Below, in pieces: positions 51,982 through 63,330 of a DNA stretch of 64,000 bases. The number at the start of each line of letters is the position of its first letter. Position 1 is the first letter of the stretch. The notes under the pieces are model-generated. The model was not told where the DNA came from. It searched no databases and was given only the letters and a program-made list of their open reading frames with translations. This DNA is from Linyphia triangularis (taxonomy: Eukaryota; Arthropoda; Arachnida; Araneae; Linyphiidae): assembly GCA_963978545.1 (NCBI GenBank), contig OZ021722.1:37465365-37529364 (forward strand), given 5' to 3'. Made by a program: the position numbers and the translations under genes.

Positions 51982-52015
<34 letters not shown>

Positions 52016-52433
52016 TCGTTATTAGTAAATCAAAATCTTAAAATTAGGTAAATCTTTTGTTTCAAATTAACATTGCGACTTGACCTAACTTTTAATAAAA
52101 GTATTTAAACTATACTTCCGAATTGCTCCGTTTTAGTCGATATCAATTGTGAGATGATGACAGTCGAAATTGTTCAGTTTGTTTTATGTCTGTAGCAGTA
52201 TTTATTGCAGCCAATCCTAATAAATTGTCCAAATGAGATTCAATTAACTTATTCCTGTATTTATTCTACCTCGCTGAAAGCTTCTTTATATAGTAGTTTC
52301 TTCTGGCACTTAGTGTAGAACTCTGAGCTACATAGTTAACACATGCTATTTCGGATAAATTACAATTATGTAAAAAAAAAAATATATATATATACGTACC
52401 GTAAAATTTGATTTCTTTAAAAGATCTTCTGTG
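51401..52433. other. A+T-rich stretch without recognisable gene
   Basis: Contains a T29 tract (51939-51967) and an A28 tract (51988-52015) separated by 20 bp, able to fold on each other. Confidence 0.55.
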
Positions 52434-52490
52434 GTGCTGGCAGGCCTCAGAAAAATATGTAGCGGGCCAAATCTGGCCCTCGACATTACA
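52434..52490. mobile_element. Probable hAT-type fragment
   Basis: GGCAGGCCTCAG followed by GCGGGCCAAATCTGGCCCTC. The GGGCC-AAATCT-GGCCC palindrome is characteristic of internal parts of many hAT-derived repeats. No termini or target-site duplication can be found. Confidence 0.3.
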
Positions 52491-52739
52491 CGAATCATTA
52501 GATTTTCATTCTCCCCCCCCCCCCCCGAAACATTGATTATATTTTTTACCTTCATTTTTAATAATTGTTCATTATTGCATTCAGAAAAGCAAAGAAATAT
52601 AATTACATTGAATGTCCCAGTTCTAAGTGGCTTATTCGTTTCATGTTTTCGATCATATATGATTCTATTTAACATTCATTTTATCTATAGGGCTTTTAAG
52701 ACTTTTGAAAGAACTGTGTATTTGTAAAAGATTGTAAAG

Positions 52740-52860
52740 TATTGTATGTATTCGTGCAATGTATTTGTAAAATACCAATGTATTTGGCCGAGAATGAGGC
52801 ATAAAATTTTATTATTATTATTATTATTACTATTGTTATTATATTATTATTATTATTTTA
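52740..52860 (+). repeat. (ATT)n tract, possible LINE 3' tail
   Basis: TTTGGCCGAGAATGAGGCAT then AAAATTTTATTATTATT, with about 15 ATT units. Short unique sequence followed by a trinucleotide tail is typical of non-LTR retroposon ends, but no reverse transcriptase is recognisable upstream. Confidence 0.4.
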
Positions 52861-54245
52861 GGATTTTATCAGTATACCGAATTTTTACTTCTATTTTGTC
52901 TCTTTTGTAATTAAATATTATTTTAAGTTTAATAAATGTATATCGAGCCACTAGTTATTTATTCCAGGCTATTATCAAAAGAAATCGTGATGGTTTGCAA
53001 GCATTCTCATTAAAATACACTGATTCTAAGTACTTGATCCATAGTTGAAATTATTGTAAATTTTTATTTTTTTTTAATTTCCGAAAAAAAGAACATTCAC
53101 CTACTCGTATAAATACCAAGTTTTTCGGTTTACTTTTTGCAACCGAAATATTTTTCTAAAAAATTTGAAGAACCAAGTTCATTCTCTCAAAGTTATGAGA
53201 TTATTTTTAGTGGAAATATGTTTTCTATAGCTGTAGTTACATATTCTTTATTTTTATAAAGCAACATTAAATTAATGCCATTTGCATCCTTCTTAGAAGA
53301 AAAACTGTATGCTAATACTCCGCATACATTGATGAGTGGTAACAAAAATTCAGTTTCCAAGTAAATAAAATTACGCATTGTTATCGAAGGGGGCTATGTT
53401 TGTAAATCCTTTGAATCCATTACAGATTTCATGAAAAAAGTATATTTTCCGGTTGTGCGTGTAAGGTTTGAACTAGAAGTACTGAACTGGAACATATTGA
53501 ATTAGGTGAACTTTATACTTTTTCATGCTTATGTCTTCTACTTACTTAGGAACCTAATTCTAGTTCAACTTTAAAACATCCACTAGCAACAACAATAACG
53601 TCAAAACAAAACCCAAGTAAGAGAAACGATTAGTTACTACACCGATTAAATGATCGTGAACAGTCCAACAGTTTATCTCCATCTAAACGGGAAAAAGGGG
53701 TGCAGTATGTCCTGCGTTCACATTACCCTCAAACCACACCCTCCATGAGCGAGGATGAAAAGATTGCTTCACTAATTTGAGCAACTTCATTTCCAGTCGT
53801 TACATGCGCTGAAAAGAATTTCTACAATTACAAGCTGTGTGCCTTCATTGTTTCATTACATCTGTTCAGATTGATGGGAACGATATGGATGAGTCGTAAG
53901 TCATTCCATGGCTGTCAAACTAAGTAAAAGAAATCATAACCTCAAGCTTAGTTTGAGAAGAACTGTGTAACCATTTCAGGTAATTCTCTTCTGAACTATG
54001 CTATTAAAAGCGGCGAGGAGCAAATAATAGTGTTTGCTTTCAGGAGGCTGGGATTATAACCTGGTTAATCTAGCGTTTTAATGAATGAATTTGTAATCCC
54101 GTAGCTCAACTTTCAAATTAATAATTGAAATAGAGAGAAAATATTTTAACCTTCTTATTTTAATAAATAAAAAGTTCTTATCGAAGCAATGCGGTGTATG
54201 GTAAACTGTGCGTGAAGAAGGTTGTTATTTAAACCTCTCTACGTA
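52861..54245. other. Stretch without recognisable gene
   Basis: The segment 53640-53900 is less A+T-rich, with no sustained frame. The rest is A+T-rich. Confidence 0.5.
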
Positions 54246-54253
54246 GACGAATC
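54246..54253. repeat. 8-bp target-site duplication, left
   Basis: GACGAATC here pairs with AACGAATC at 55046-55053 (7 of 8), flanking the hAT-like element. Confidence 0.75.
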
Positions 54254-55045
54254 CAGAGGCGGCTTGTAGGGTAAGGTAAATACAGCAGGGCTGGATCTAA
54301 ACTATTTGTTTGAAATTTAAATTTAATAATTGCTGGTCAACTTTGATTATTTATTTTACTAATTTTCTTAAATATAAATTAGAATCGCAAAAGAAGATGA
54401 AGTTGTTATTGTAAGTAAGAAAATCTCCAAAAAAATAGCAATCTCCCATTACCTTTTGAGCAATGCACAATTGGGGAGGGAAAAAAACCCGCTCAAATCA
54501 ACTAAATCTGACGATGGTCGAGCGAGTACAGCCAGAGAGTAAAAGTTTCAAATAGCTGCACCGTTGTCGTGGAAACAACTGCAAGTATGGAATCTCCCTC
54601 CTCGCTAAATGTATATAGCGTGGTGCCAAATGCGGCCCTTACGAATTTCACGACTTTGGTTGTACTTGTAAATTCAATGTACTGATTGGCTCGTGTGTGA
54701 ATTAGTCGGGATGTGTGAGAATTTTAGAATTTTCCCCACCAAACGGAAATAATTTCCGTGATAAGTTTACACATGTATTTTCTTGTTACTTCTTAAGTTA
54801 ATACTAAAACTTATAACTGAATCATTTTGAAACATGGAGCCCCGTTATAAGTAGGTTTAAATAAAAAATTAAAAAAATCAATTTTTTTTCTTATATCATT
54901 TTGTAAATATTGAAAGGAAACTTTGCGTTTGAGTAATTAAGATTAAAGAAATTCCTTAAGGTGAATGATTGGTGGAAATATGGAGAAGGGGGGGGGGGGT
55001 CATTGTTCCGGCTGCATTAACATTTTTGTCTACAGGCCGCCACTG
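54254..55045. mobile_element. Non-autonomous hAT-like element, 792 bp
   Basis: The left end reads CAGAGGCGGCTTGTAG and the right end, complemented, CAGTGGCGGCCTGTAG: 14 of 16 bases form terminal inverted repeats, beginning with the CAG typical of hAT elements. An 8-bp duplication (one mismatch) flanks them. No ORF of useful length lies inside, so the element must be mobilised in trans. The interior has an X-box-like motif (54563-54576) and a G12 run (54988-54999). Superfamily assignment rests on the duplication length and terminal CAG. Confidence 0.8.
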
Positions 55046-58023
55046 AACGAATCGATATTTGCAACTATATCGATATACGATATCGAAAGGCAACAAATCT
55101 TTTAAAAATATTTCATTTTGTTCGTATTCGCTGCTACTACTCCTTTCGTATGCAGTTTTAAAAAATAATTTGTAATTTTTTGTAAAAGCTAAATTGAAAC
55201 AAAAAACACACTCTATAATCGAAAATTGCTTTGCCTAAGAAACAACTTTTCTTATTAAAATAAAAATGGCATTGTATTCAATTGAATTAGATGTAATTTG
55301 GGAGGCCCCATGCCTGATTTCATGATGAAATTTTACATTTTGATTTTTGTGTATGTAATGCATCATATTTGTATAAATCTACTTTAATTATTTAGAATAG
55401 TTACTATTAATATTATGGATGAATTATGCCGATTAACTTTCCTCCCCAATTTTCTAAATTTTAATTAATCTTACTTACAACATTTTAATGAAGAGAAAGT
55501 AATTCATTGCCAAAGCTTTTTCTTCCATTTACTTTCTTGTTAAAAAGGGAGGTTATAGGAGACCAATTTATAATTTTGATTAAAACTAAAGATAAACTCA
55601 TTTTCAGCACAATGTTATTTTCACAATCGCATCACATCAAGATCAAACACAAGTTATTAACCGCTTGCCCATTGTACTATTTCCACTACCTTTTCCAATC
55701 ATTTCTTCTCTACTTCTTTAGATGAATTGGAACTTTCCAGACGTAATGATTATTGTGTTTCAACAGATGTCTTCTTTAGTGCGAGGAAGAGGTTTTATTG
55801 TAAGTATTATTTTCTTGTATAAAGTAAAAAAGAAAATGACAGTGAAATGAAAAACACTTGCCACGAAGTACAGTCACGTGTTTCGATGAGAATGGTAAGA
55901 TTAGTTTACAACTCGATCTTGTCAGCTATTGAAATAAGGAATAATAAAATTAAGTAATTAATTCAGGAATTGTAGATGAATGGCGACTTGTGGTGTTGAA
56001 CTACATGAAGCTGCATTCTTTGCCTGGGAAATTTCTAATTAAGAACGGTTGTACAAGCCTGAAAAGATTGACAACCTTTGTTACTAAAAATCTCCTCATT
56101 TCACTTCGAGACTAAGGCAAGATAAAGGGCATTCAACAAAAAAATTGAAATCTTCACAAATTTACCACTTTGAATGTAAAATAGTCAAGCTAAGTTATGT
56201 TGCCAAAAAAGGAGTGACATTAGAAATGGAACTTGTTAAATTACATATTAATATTCTCCACTATTAAATGTTTTTTTCTTTCTTTGTTTTTTTCTTTGCG
56301 GAGAACCTTATTTAGCCTTTTGTAGTTGTGTATTGCTCTCTGAAATTATGGTCTATATCTATATATTATATCAATAATATTAGGCAAATTAGCTCAGAAC
56401 TCCTTCCAACATAGCTCTAAACCTCCAATTGGCTCATCTTCCACATTTCGGAGGTTTTTATATCTCCGTGTGCAAATTTTCCTAAAAAATACAGATCAAT
56501 CAATCTGGCGATCAGCGAGTGCTGAAAACATCTTGAATATTCATGATTAAATCGTGTGTTCACAACGTTTTCAAGCCTGTATTATCGCTGTTAACAATTT
56601 AGGAAAATAGAACTTTCAAAAGGAATACATTTACTATTTAAAATTATAACAGGAACATTGCCTTTATTGTAAAAATTCCATTTGGTAAAATATTTTAACA
56701 GTCCTTATATTTGAGTTTCTGAAAATTTGGGCTTGCAGAGAAGCTATAGTTTAAAGTAAATGTTCTTTCAAGGTAAGAAAATTTGAGAATTTAAAAAAAA
56801 AAATTCTTAAAAATTCTTTTTAACGCTCACTGTCATTCGATCCTTCATAATGATGTTCGATAACCAGATATCTTAAATTATTTTTAGTTTATTATAAATA
56901 TATAATTTCAGATTAATATGCCTCAATGTAGCACGAAAAGAAAATTTGAATAAATTTCTTTTCAGCGGTCAAAGCATAAAATGTTTTGAAGCCGATAAAC
57001 TCTATAAGAATTTAAACTGAAAGATTATAACTTCGATTTATAAATTAGAGATGCTTATGAAGAGAATTTAGTTTTTTAATACATAGTAGGTCGGAAGAAA
57101 CAGCGTTTGCAATTTATCCCCTCTCTTCTCCCCTAAATGTGGTGAAAAGTCGAATATGTTGAAATAAGAATTGACTGAGTTTGTTGATAACTGAATATAA
57201 CTAATTTAGCAATACTTTTCTGTAAAGAGGACTAATTGACACCATAATCAGGATCTAATTTCCGCACGGACAGATAGGGCACCTGTCAAAAGGAAAACTG
57301 GCATACTCTTTCATTATTAAATAAATTTTCTTTATTAAAATTAATGTCATGACAATTTCAAGCAACAAAAATAGTAATTTAATACTACCAATTGCGAGTA
57401 TAAAAAATATACATAAATTTAATTTAACTGTTCTGTTGGCATAACGTTATCAAAAACACATAATTTCGTTTACATGGTAATTGAAATACGGTGGTAATTG
57501 TGAAATGTATAGCGTTTTAGAAAGAATAAGTCCACTTCAGCATTTGTTCTAAAACCATATTATTTATTTGTAGGGATCCAACTTTATTCACATTTACCCT
57601 GGACTACTGAAATCTGAGCAAAAAGGCCTGATAGTAATATCACCCTTTATAACGGATCTGTAAATGTTCATTTGTACCGTTAATTACAACGTGTATGTTG
57701 ATAAGGAAAGTTCGTTTATTTACAAACTCACGTACTCAGCAAAACGTACACAGCATTATCATTTTTTTAACGTTATTGTTCTTTCCCTTGTAAGATTAAA
57801 CTTCATTTGAATTCGTTCTTTTTAACGTGTCACCCCTAAGCCTACAACATTAAAAGAAAGCATAAATCGGGTAACTGTGAATTCGTGATAAAATAATTTA
57901 TTTAATGTCCTCTTTTTCCGTTTACATCAAAAATTCATCACGAAAAACCACAGTTGAATTACTAAAAGTAATCTTTCTCTTAATATTTATGAGAATGAAA
58001 ATAAATGGCTTTTTCCATATTCC
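55046..58023. other. A+T-rich stretch without recognisable gene
   Basis: No repeat edges, RNA genes or supported frames. Starts with several CGATATCG/TATCGATA motifs near 55050-55085. Confidence 0.5.
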
Positions 58024-58031
58024 TTTACATT
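58024..58031. repeat. 8-bp target-site duplication, left
   Basis: TTTACATT, identical to 60671-60678. Confidence 0.9.
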
Positions 58032-58456
58032 CAGTGGTGTAGTGTAAAATGAAAAGGTGTGGGAACGCTATATTGCGTCGTTACAAACGTATATATTTTT
58101 TTTTGCGTGGGGGGGGGGGGGGAATGACAACTAAGAATAAATAACCTTTATTAATATTACTTTAATAATCTCAAAACAGATAATGAGCGCATAAAAATTT
58201 AAAAAGAAAGAAAAAAATGTGTGTTTAGACTGTTTTTTTTTATTTAAATCACTTTTTTAAAACTATTAAGTTATATGGAATTTTAAACAATTTGCTTTGC
58301 ACAACCCATTTTAAAAGATTGTTTGACACTTTATAAATACATTATAAGACATTTTCAAACATATATCGACATAAATTTTTAAACAGATTTTTACAACAAT
58401 TTTTTAAATAGATTTTTTACAACAATTTTTAAACAGATTTTTTACTTCATTTTCAT

Positions 58457-58696
58457 TCAGAAAAATTTCAATGAGAGATCGAGTTTCCATTCAGACATGT
58501 TTGACTTAGAACGCACCCTAATAGGGTCATCAGCTGATCTGGGTTTTCGAAGCCTAGATTTAATATAAACATCTGACTTCCAGAATTTCAGAGATGCCTT
58601 ACAAGCAATGGGTTCGGATAAATTCCCAGATTCTGTAGCGCCTCGAAATCTGTTTTCAAAATAAATTAAAAAGATTGCGATTGTTGCAGATGTCAA
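58457..58696 (-). pseudogene. Possible transposase remnant (C-terminal)
   Basis: A minus-strand frame in the hAT-like element reads FENRFRGATESGNLSEPIAC, SLKFWKSDVYIKSRLRKPRS and ends MSEWKLDLSLKFF at a stop. It begins at TTG rather than ATG, after an upstream stop, or could begin at the acceptor-like GAAAACAG. Composition is protein-like and G+C-richer than its surroundings. I recognise no hAT catalytic motif in it. The transposase link is inferred only from its position. Confidence 0.2.
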
Positions 58697-59175
58697 TTGA
58701 GAGTTTTATGTTTTTTCTCCATCTCGAGACGAAAATATAGAGAAATTCCTGGTGCTTGATAGACCCTTCCTTTTCTTTTCAAAATTTCTTTCATTAATAA
58801 AATGAAATTAACAACTAGAAGAATATCAATTGAAAAGTTAAAATTTCTTGATAAAATATTAATTTGTGTAACTATCTCTTATTTTAAGAAGGATATCCAA
58901 CTGTAGACTCACTTGCCAAACGTATAGATTTGCTTAGGACATTCCTGGTTTTTTAATTTTATCCAGTTCGGTTTGTCATTTTGATAGTGGTGACAATCGT
59001 CAAAAGTGGGTATGAATCGGGCTATGGAATCAAGAGAGAAAGCAAACTGCAAAATTTATATGATATTGCCATCAAAGTCACTAGATTTTAAAAAAGATCG
59101 GGGCAATTTCTTTATTTTATCGCCGACATTGTATTTAGTGTTGATTTTTTTTTTTTTTTTAAAAACTCGGGAATA

Positions 59176-59210
<35 letters not shown>

Positions 59211-60062
59211 GAACTTCTACTACATTTTTGGAATAAACTCAGAAATAACTGTAAATGTAAGCGTTCTCATTCTCAAACTGAAAAGTAGTTTACTTTTGCA
59301 TTTTAAAATACATTTGAATTGCTTTTCTACTATTTCATAGCCCAATTTCGGTGAATTATACCAATTTACAAAACCATCAGCAGTTTTATATTAAGCAAAA
59401 TGAAATATATAACATCAACAAATGTGAATACCTTCACTTTTTGGAAAAGGACTGATTCATTATCATGGGTGGCAGCAGCATTATTTGTAGAAAGTTGTAA
59501 GGGAAAAAAATTCTTTACACAAACCTTGATTTTTCAAAACTATTTTCCTTCTCACTATGATAAATATAAAATCTGTTATTAAATGGCACACAATTTATTT
59601 TTTCCGGTGAATTTTGGACTTTCCTCCAATTTTATAAAAATTTAAGCAACTAGGAGCGTCCTCCCATGCATCTTACTGGCGCCACTCATTTCCATTATTT
59701 TTACGCATTGAGTTAAATTAAGTAAGAGTAAAAAATCAATACAGTTTTGAATATATTTTGTCATGTTCAAATAACGTTTCAGTTTGATTTTCCCTTCATC
59801 AGGCAAACCAATATATTAACTGCATAATTCCGTGATCTCAAAACACCCTAAAAGCTAATACAAAATATCAACATTCTACACTCACCTTTCATCTAGATTC
59901 TTGGCACCAACCAGTTTATTCCGTCAGAACCCCAGGTTTTTTCACTTTTTTGGATTGTCCAAAAAAATACATCTTTTATGGTCATTTATTTTTTCCTCTT
60001 GAAAGAGTTATTTTTTTAGGTACGGCGAGAGGTTTACAAATATATTATTAAGTGGGTGATAT

Positions 60063-60099
<37 letters not shown>

Positions 60100-60103
60100 C
60101 GTA

Positions 60104-60400
60104 TCACTTGTTAATAAATCTGTGAGCGTTCCCGTTAAATTTTGAGGAGGAGAAACACTCTTCAAGGAATTGTATGTGCCAGACCACAGTTTTGTTCTTT
60201 AAAAATGGAAATAGTTGGCGTGAACTTGTGTATGGAAGTTTTAATCCGTATTCATAACAAGCCATACACATTTGACCTCTGGAATTCATCCACAAATACA
60301 GATCATTCGTTGAAGAAGATACTATTTCAACACCATGTAGGAGAGATGGGGCGGGGGGGGGGGAGGACAGTTTAATAGATGTGTCGGATAGTTGATGCAA
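60104..60400 (-). pseudogene. Possible transposase N-terminal remnant
   Basis: This minus-strand frame near the right end of the hAT-like element contains SSSTNDLYLWMNSRGQM followed by CMACYEYGLKLPYTS. The C-x2-C after an aromatic-rich lead-in resembles the start of BED/TTF-type zinc fingers found at the N-terminus of many hAT transposases, but the second zinc-binding pair is not seen. A C-rich run (PPPAP) interrupts the upstream part. Evidence is weak and partly positional. Confidence 0.22.
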
Positions 60401-60653
60401 TGGCCATGTGCGAGTTGCCGCGCCTTTTTAAAGTGTTTTGCAAATACTTGAATTTGCCTGCTCAGCTATTAAATTGCGGATTGAAAACGAAAAAATAGTT
60501 CACACGAAAGAACTTTTCGTTTTCTTACTGAATTTTACGTTGAGTGTCACATAAAGAAAAAATAATAAATACAAATTAAAAAAAAAAAATTAGGTGAGGG
60601 AACGCCGTTCCTCCTTCTAAAAAGGTAAAGGATCGTCGTTCCCACGCGTTCCC
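60127..60653. repeat. Subterminal CGTTCCC motifs of the hAT-like element
   Basis: CGTTCCC or GGGAACG occurs at 60127-60133, 60598-60604, 60637-60643 and 60647-60653, with CGTTCC at 60606-60611; a matching GGGAACG lies at 58061-58067 near the left end. Such short subterminal repeats are transposase-binding sites in characterised hAT elements. Confidence 0.6.
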
Positions 60654-60670
60654 GCTCCACTACACCCCTG

Positions 60671-60678
60671 TTTACATT
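60671..60678. repeat. 8-bp target-site duplication, right
   Basis: TTTACATT, identical to 58024-58031, immediately after the terminal CCCCTG. Confidence 0.9.
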
Positions 60679-60937
60679 TCATCAGTTTCGCAAGCTATGC
60701 CATCTTCAACGTTAAATACTGTGCTGTATTATCGCAGCGCAACAAACTCTCTTAGCGTATGCCCAACTGATAAATTATTTGAAAATATTTTTTTTTCCAG
60801 AGAAAGTTGAGTATGTAGATATAATTTCTTAAAAATTATTGAAAAATTCCAGACATAATATCCTCACTTAAACTAAATGAATTACGCATCGCACAACTAA
60901 TTATCCCATAAAAATTCACATAACTAAGCTATAAACC

Positions 60938-61359
60938 TTGTTGAGGAGGAAATTATGCTCTTTTCCTGTGACGTACTATTTCATTCCTCTTACTGCTTGG
61001 AATAAAGGTGCCTTTTGTTTAGTGTTCTCTCGAAATAACCTTCTTTGTGACGCTGTCATTCATTTTCACGATTCCTGCTCCATTTACAATTTGCAATTAA
61101 AGTTTTTTCAGAACAATGAGTTTTTGTTCCTAATGAACAGTGGAGACATTAAATGTGGTATAGTGAGTATGTTATGGAAAGCGTTTTCCCTTGGAAACAA
61201 TCAGAAAGGGAGGGCGTACTCTATTTTGTACTATTATTGCATTTGCAAAGACAGGCTTCTGTGCGGAAATTGCTTTGCGGTCTTTATGCATTCAAACGAT
61301 TTGATTCTAATGGTTTGAAGCTAAAAATGCTATCCTTATGTAAAGTGTATTTGGAGTAA
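60938..61359 (+). CDS. Unassigned overlapping open frames
   Basis: One frame is open for 126 codons from a TTG (60938-61318) and reads LRRKLCSFPVTYYFIPLTAW, FQNNEFLFLMNSGDIKCG and ends CFAVFMHSNDLILMV. A second, from an ATG (61153-61359), reads MWYSEYVMESVFPWK, then LYFVLLLHLQRQASVRKLLC and ends MLSLCKVYLE. Codon mix is better than in most A+T-rich openings, but neither shows a domain, and two frames being open argues against either. A decayed mobile-element ORF is possible. Confidence 0.12.
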
Positions 61360-62980
61360 ATTTTATTTTACGCTTATACGTTTCATATCGAAAACTTATT
61401 TATTTTTTTGATAAATAAATATTATGAATTTCTTTTTTTATAGTATATAAAATTTGGCATTGAAAAAAAAATAATCTAAATATCTTCCAAGACAATATTG
61501 AAGGTTTTAAAACATCGAACTTGGAAATTTACTAAAAACAATTTACCAAATACAATGAAGTTTGTCGGTGTTGCTGTTTTTATAAATAAATGAAACAATA
61601 TCTAGGAAACTCCAGACCGATATTCCGAAAATCCAGGTATTTTGTTAAGTGTGATGAGTAACACATATTAACCATATTTACCGGTTGTTAATAATTACGA
61701 ATGACGTTTGGCCAATGTGGTTAATTAAGCATTATTTATTGAAATACCAAACTCTAATTTTAATTTCTTGCTATAAGAAGTATAGGAAATTACATAGTAT
61801 AATAGTTTATTAGTAATGAAATTGGTTCAAAGCATTTTTTTTTTTTTAAGTAATGATTACTGTTATTTATCAAACAATCATTATTTATAACATCAAACAA
61901 ATTACTTTAAACGCCCTACAAATGCAAAATTATAATATTTTGGAGAAACAGAAAATTTAATGATTTAATGAGACGGAGTCGGTGTTTTTCTTCATAGTGG
62001 TCAAACACAATGAAAACCCGATCCGATCTAAACTCAAAATTGCTTAAATTAAAAAAGTTGCAGTTGTATATAAAAGTTGGAAATGCATATAAAGGATTTA
62101 TATAATTTTTTTTTAGTTAATTATCAATAGTATAGCATGATTGCTTGTGTTTGCTGCACTTGCAGGCGTACAGCCCTTCATACTCCCTCTTCCTTTGTAA
62201 CTACTATGTTGTCTATTCTCGATTAAAAAAACAAATAATCCGGACGAATCAAGGCTAAATCGCGTTATTCCTGTGTATAAATAAAATTGTTTTTTAGGAA
62301 TTAAAAGTAAGAATTTGTTATTAAATAAGAATGATTGTTTTTATTATTTTTTCTGAATAATTCTAAATATTTGTATTGATAAAAGTATTTAACTTATTTA
62401 TTAATTTATAGTTCAATTATTTATTTCTCGTTAAATATTCAACAATGTAGCGTAGGAAATTATTACATCTTCTGTTCATTGTAGACCTTATTCACTTCGG
62501 CTTGTTTATAGGTCAGTATTGATAAAAACCAGAAATAATTAAAAATAACTTATTTATCATATTGATTGTAACGTATATATATTTTAAAGGTAAGCATTCC
62601 GTCAGAAAATATTTGATGATCAATTGCAAAAATTAACGTTTGTAGGAAATAATATGCTTTCAATATGTTTTTAAAAACTCTTTATATATTTCAGGGCAAC
62701 ATATTGATATGGAATCACTTGTGACGAAAAGTTTTCAGGCATGCCAAGAAAAATTGCCATCTCTTTTATTGGCCTGCTTTATAAAATTTCGATTTAAAAC
62801 TTTTCAAAGAAACGCGCTTGCTTACGAATTATTTTTTTATTCCTTTTAGGAGGTTGTTTATTATTTATGCAGATAGATTCGTGGCAAAACAGTCAGCGAG
62901 TCCGTGCTACAAAAACACCAAATAATACTTTAATTTCAAAACTTTATTTTTCACCTCTACTTAACTTTAAAAATAACAAG
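61360..62980. other. A+T-rich stretch without recognisable gene
   Basis: No coding, RNA or repeat feature stands out. Confidence 0.55.
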
Positions 62981-63330
62981 AAGAAAAGACAGCCGGTCTT
63001 GCCTCACGAACGAAAAACTGCCTCCTTTCGCAAACGATAGCAGAAAACAGAATATAAACCGGTTTCCTAATTTGCGCCTCTGGATTGGAGTGCTCCTCGA
63101 ACCCGATAGCCCATCTCCTTTTCTTCTTTTAGTTTCGTTTATTATTTTTTATTACTTTTAATAAATCGATGGTTTCCAACAAGAAGAAAAAAACCGTAGA
63201 TATTAGGTTGAAAAAGAAACGCAGTAACCGGTTGGACTGGTGCGTAGACCTCCGCTGAGGCGCTCTGTTGCACAGAACTTTTTAGCGCTCTATGACGTCA
63301 CTTTTCTAGAGTCAAAGAATGGAACGAGAG
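62980..63330. promoter_or_regulatory. G+C-richer segment with CRE-like site
   Basis: CpG-containing DNA that ends TTAGCGCTCTATGACGTCAC, with an exact TGACGTCA at 63293-63300. It contains AACCGGTT-like repeats (AAACCGGTTT, TAACCGGTTG). No sustained frame is found. It might be a promoter or a mobile-element end. Confidence 0.2.

Larger units (their letters stand above)
58032..60670. mobile_element. hAT-like DNA transposon, 2.64 kb, decayed
   Basis: The left end reads CAGTGGTGTAGTG and the right end, complemented, CAGGGGTGTAGTG (12 of 13). Both carry GTGGGAACG about 30 bp further in. A perfect 8-bp duplication, TTTACATT, flanks the element, which with the CAG ends places it in the hAT superfamily. 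The interior has no intact transposase. Two minus-strand openings (58457-58696, 60104-60400) may be remnants. It also holds G14 and G11 runs, a 25-29-bp AACAGATTTTT tandem patch (58378-58447), a T29 and an A29 tract, so much of it is degenerate. Confidence 0.88.
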
